Below are positions 62,547 to 64,000 of a stretch of DNA of 64,000 nt, piece by piece. The notes beneath the pieces are model-generated. The model was not told the origin of the DNA and did no database searches. It saw only the letters and a program-made list of their open reading frames with translations. The DNA is from Paludibacteraceae bacterium (GTDB lineage Bacteria > Bacteroidota > Bacteroidia > Bacteroidales > Paludibacteraceae). Numbering within the stretch: the first letter of the stretch is position 1; every line of letters begins with the position of its first letter. The position numbers were made by a program, and so were the translations under genes. The DNA lies in NCBI GenBank assembly GCA_017550335.1, contig JAFZPM010000022.1, positions 1-64,000 on the forward strand. The letters are read 5' to 3'.

Positions 62547-64000
62547 ATGGCTGAACGTATTTCGACATCGGAGGGAAGTCGCCGCCTACGTGTGTTAGGC
62601 ACGGTTGAGGGGAAGGCGGAGAATGCGTGGGGGACGGTCCGCCGCTTGCTTGCCTATTGGAGTGGGGAGCGCTGGTTGCTCGTCGCCCTGACATTCCTTT
62701 CGGTCCTTTCCGTGGTCAGCGCGTTGCTTTGCCCGTATCTCTTGGGACGTACGGTGGACGACTGCGTGGAGTTGGTCCGCTCCGGCGGGGCGGAATCCTT
62801 CAGGGATGCGCTGTTGCTCCATTTGGGAGTCTTCGTCCTCTTCCACCTGCTCTCCTCCCTCTTCTCGTGGATCAACGGGTATGGGATGGGTGTCTTGGCG
62901 CAACGTCTCTTGCGTAGGTTGAAGGAGGAGCTGACGAAGAAGTTGCTCTCCTTGAGTCCACGTTTCTTCAATGACCATTTGTGTGGTTCCTTGATGAGCC
63001 ATTTCACCAATGATGCGGAATTGGTGCGGAGCGCGTTGGGGGATACGGTCGTGCAGATTGTGGTCAGCCTTCTCACCCTGATCGGCTCGGTTGTCGTCAT
63101 GGCGCATCTGAGTTGGCAGCTGACGGTCGCCACTTGCCTGACGGTGCCTTTCTCCGTGATGGTGAGCCGTTTCGTGATGAAGCATACACGTCGGAGATTC
63201 TCCCTCCATCAGGAGTCGCTGGGTGCGATGAATGGCGCTGTGGAGGAGTCCTTCAGCGGTATCAGGACGATCAAGAGTTTCGGCAGGGAAGAGGAACGTA
63301 TCGCCCAGTTCGAGGCGTTGAACCAGACTGTATGCGAAACGGGCAGGAAGGCGCAGATCTATAGCGGTTTGCTCATGCCGCTGATGCGTGTTCTGGATAA
63401 TTGCTCCTACATCGTGGTGACGCTGGTGGGTGCCTTTCTAGCCTTGCATGGGTCTGTGACGGTGGGCGTGGTGCAGGCTTTCCTCCTTTACACGAAGAAT
63501 TTCCAACGGCCTATCAACTCCATCGCCACGCAGCTGAATGTGGTGCAGGCGGCCATTGCGGGTGCGGAACGCATCTTCGGTCTGTTGGATGAGGAGGTGG
63601 AGATAAAGGAAAAAGCCTCTCCTCGCAGGTTGGGTGAGGTGAAGGGTGGCGTGGAATTCAGGAACGTGAGCTTCGGATATGGGAAGGAGTTGGTGTTGAA
63701 GAATGTCAGTTTCTCGGTGGATCCTGGAGAGGTGGTCGCCATCGTGGGGTTCACGGGTGCGGGAAAGACCACGCTGGTGAATTTGCTGAACCGATTCTAC
63801 GATGTCGAGGAGGGATGTGTGCTGGTCGATGGGGTGGATGTCCGTGAAGTTTCTGTGGAGGATCTGCGACGTTCCATCGGTTGGGTGCCTCAGGAGGCTT
63901 ATCTTTTCTCGGACACGGTGCGGTATAATGTGGCTTATGGCAAACCATCCGCCACCCTTGATGAGGTGCGGGAATCGGCCCGTCTGGCGAATGCCGATTC
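62547..64000 (+). CDS. ABC exporter half-transporter, second subunit (3' end outside the window)
   Basis: The frame from ATG 62547 is open to the window end (484 codons seen). About six membrane helices lie within residues 40-320 (WLLVALTFLSVLSVVSALL, LHLGVFVLFHLLSSLF, VVQIVVSLLTLIGSVVVM). The coupling-helix region contains NDHLCGSLMSHFTNDAELVR. The ATPase domain begins at about 365 (VEFRNVSFGYG) with Walker A GFTGAGKTT (about 400) and Q-loop VPQEAYLFSDTV. The signature and Walker B lie beyond the end. It probably supplies the catalytic Glu missing from the first subunit. Confidence 0.9.
   Translation, partial: MAERISTSEGSRRLRVLGTVEGKAENAWGTVRRLLAYWSGERWLLVALTFLSVLSVVSALLCPYLLGRTVDDCVELVRSGGAESFRDALLLHLGVFVLFHLLSSLFSWINGYGMGVLAQRLLRRLKEELTKKLLSLSPRFFNDHLCGSLMSHFTNDAELVRSALGDTVVQIVVSLLTLIGSVVVMAHLSWQLTVATCLTVPFSVMVSRFVMKHTRRRFSLHQESLGAMNGAVEESFSGIRTIKSFGREEERIAQFEALNQTVCETGRKAQIYSGLLMPLMRVLDNCSYIVVTLVGAFLALHGSVTVGVVQAFLLYTKNFQRPINSIATQLNVVQAAIAGAERIFGLLDEEVEIKEKASPRRLGEVKGGVEFRNVSFGYGKELVLKNVSFSVDPGEVVAIVGFTGAGKTTLVNLLNRFYDVEEGCVLVDGVDVREVSVEDLRRSIGWVPQEAYLFSDTVRYNVAYGKPSATLDEVRESARLANAD

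Overview
The window is chromosomal DNA of a member of the Bacteroidetes, most likely the order Bacteroidales. Three things support this. Many genes are preceded by the Bacteroidetes sigma-factor promoter (a TTTG-like -33 box about 20 nt from a TAnnTTTG -7 box). Shine-Dalgarno sequences are mostly absent. Large secreted proteins end in type IX secretion (T9SS) sorting domains. The genus cannot be fixed from the sequence alone.

Layout. 1-330: a truncated tRNA-Gly copy, then intact tRNA-Gly(GCC) and tRNA-Leu(TAA). 330-6620: palindromic intergenic repeats, a FISUMP-like lipoprotein, and a 1450-residue BspA-type leucine-rich surface protein with a T9SS tail (both genes on the minus strand). 6624-14830: a type I restriction-modification island in the order hsdR, YhcG/DUF1016 nuclease, unknown gene, unknown 4-TM membrane gene, hsdS, hsdM. 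The nuclease gene is bracketed by two copies of the hsdR 3' end, and the two unknown genes are translationally coupled to hsdS. 14929-18682 (minus): pyrBI behind a leader with a terminator hairpin (candidate attenuator), then a K+-dependent membrane pyrophosphatase. 19060-33557: a 4117-residue T9SS adhesin-like protein, an OmpA-family outer-membrane protein and a small membrane protein, close enough to form one operon. 33633-42027: asd; a lamin-tail-domain protein interrupted by an in-frame TAG; a HigBA-type toxin-antitoxin pair; LD-carboxypeptidase; a small beta-barrel protein; a MntA-HepT toxin-antitoxin pair; and an NSS-family Na+ symporter with a 44-residue MetS-type partner. 42101-44995 (minus): pepT and two duplicated TonB-C proteins.

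45158-59670 (plus) is the conserved core block: rpsU, xerC, hpf, four tRNAs, tuf, tRNA-Trp, secE, nusG, rplK, rplA, rplJ, rplL, rpoB, rpoC, with a strong hairpin terminator/attenuator between rplL and rpoB. 59743-64000: a DUF3467 gene, a small exported protein, and a two-gene ABC exporter whose first subunit has Asp in place of the catalytic Glu. The second exporter gene runs off the window end.

The best candidates for something undescribed are the two-gene cassette (10617-12174) inside the type I R-M operon with the repeat-flanked nuclease beside it, the leader of pyrBI, and the giant adhesin/OmpA operon with its regular 405-nt internal repeat.
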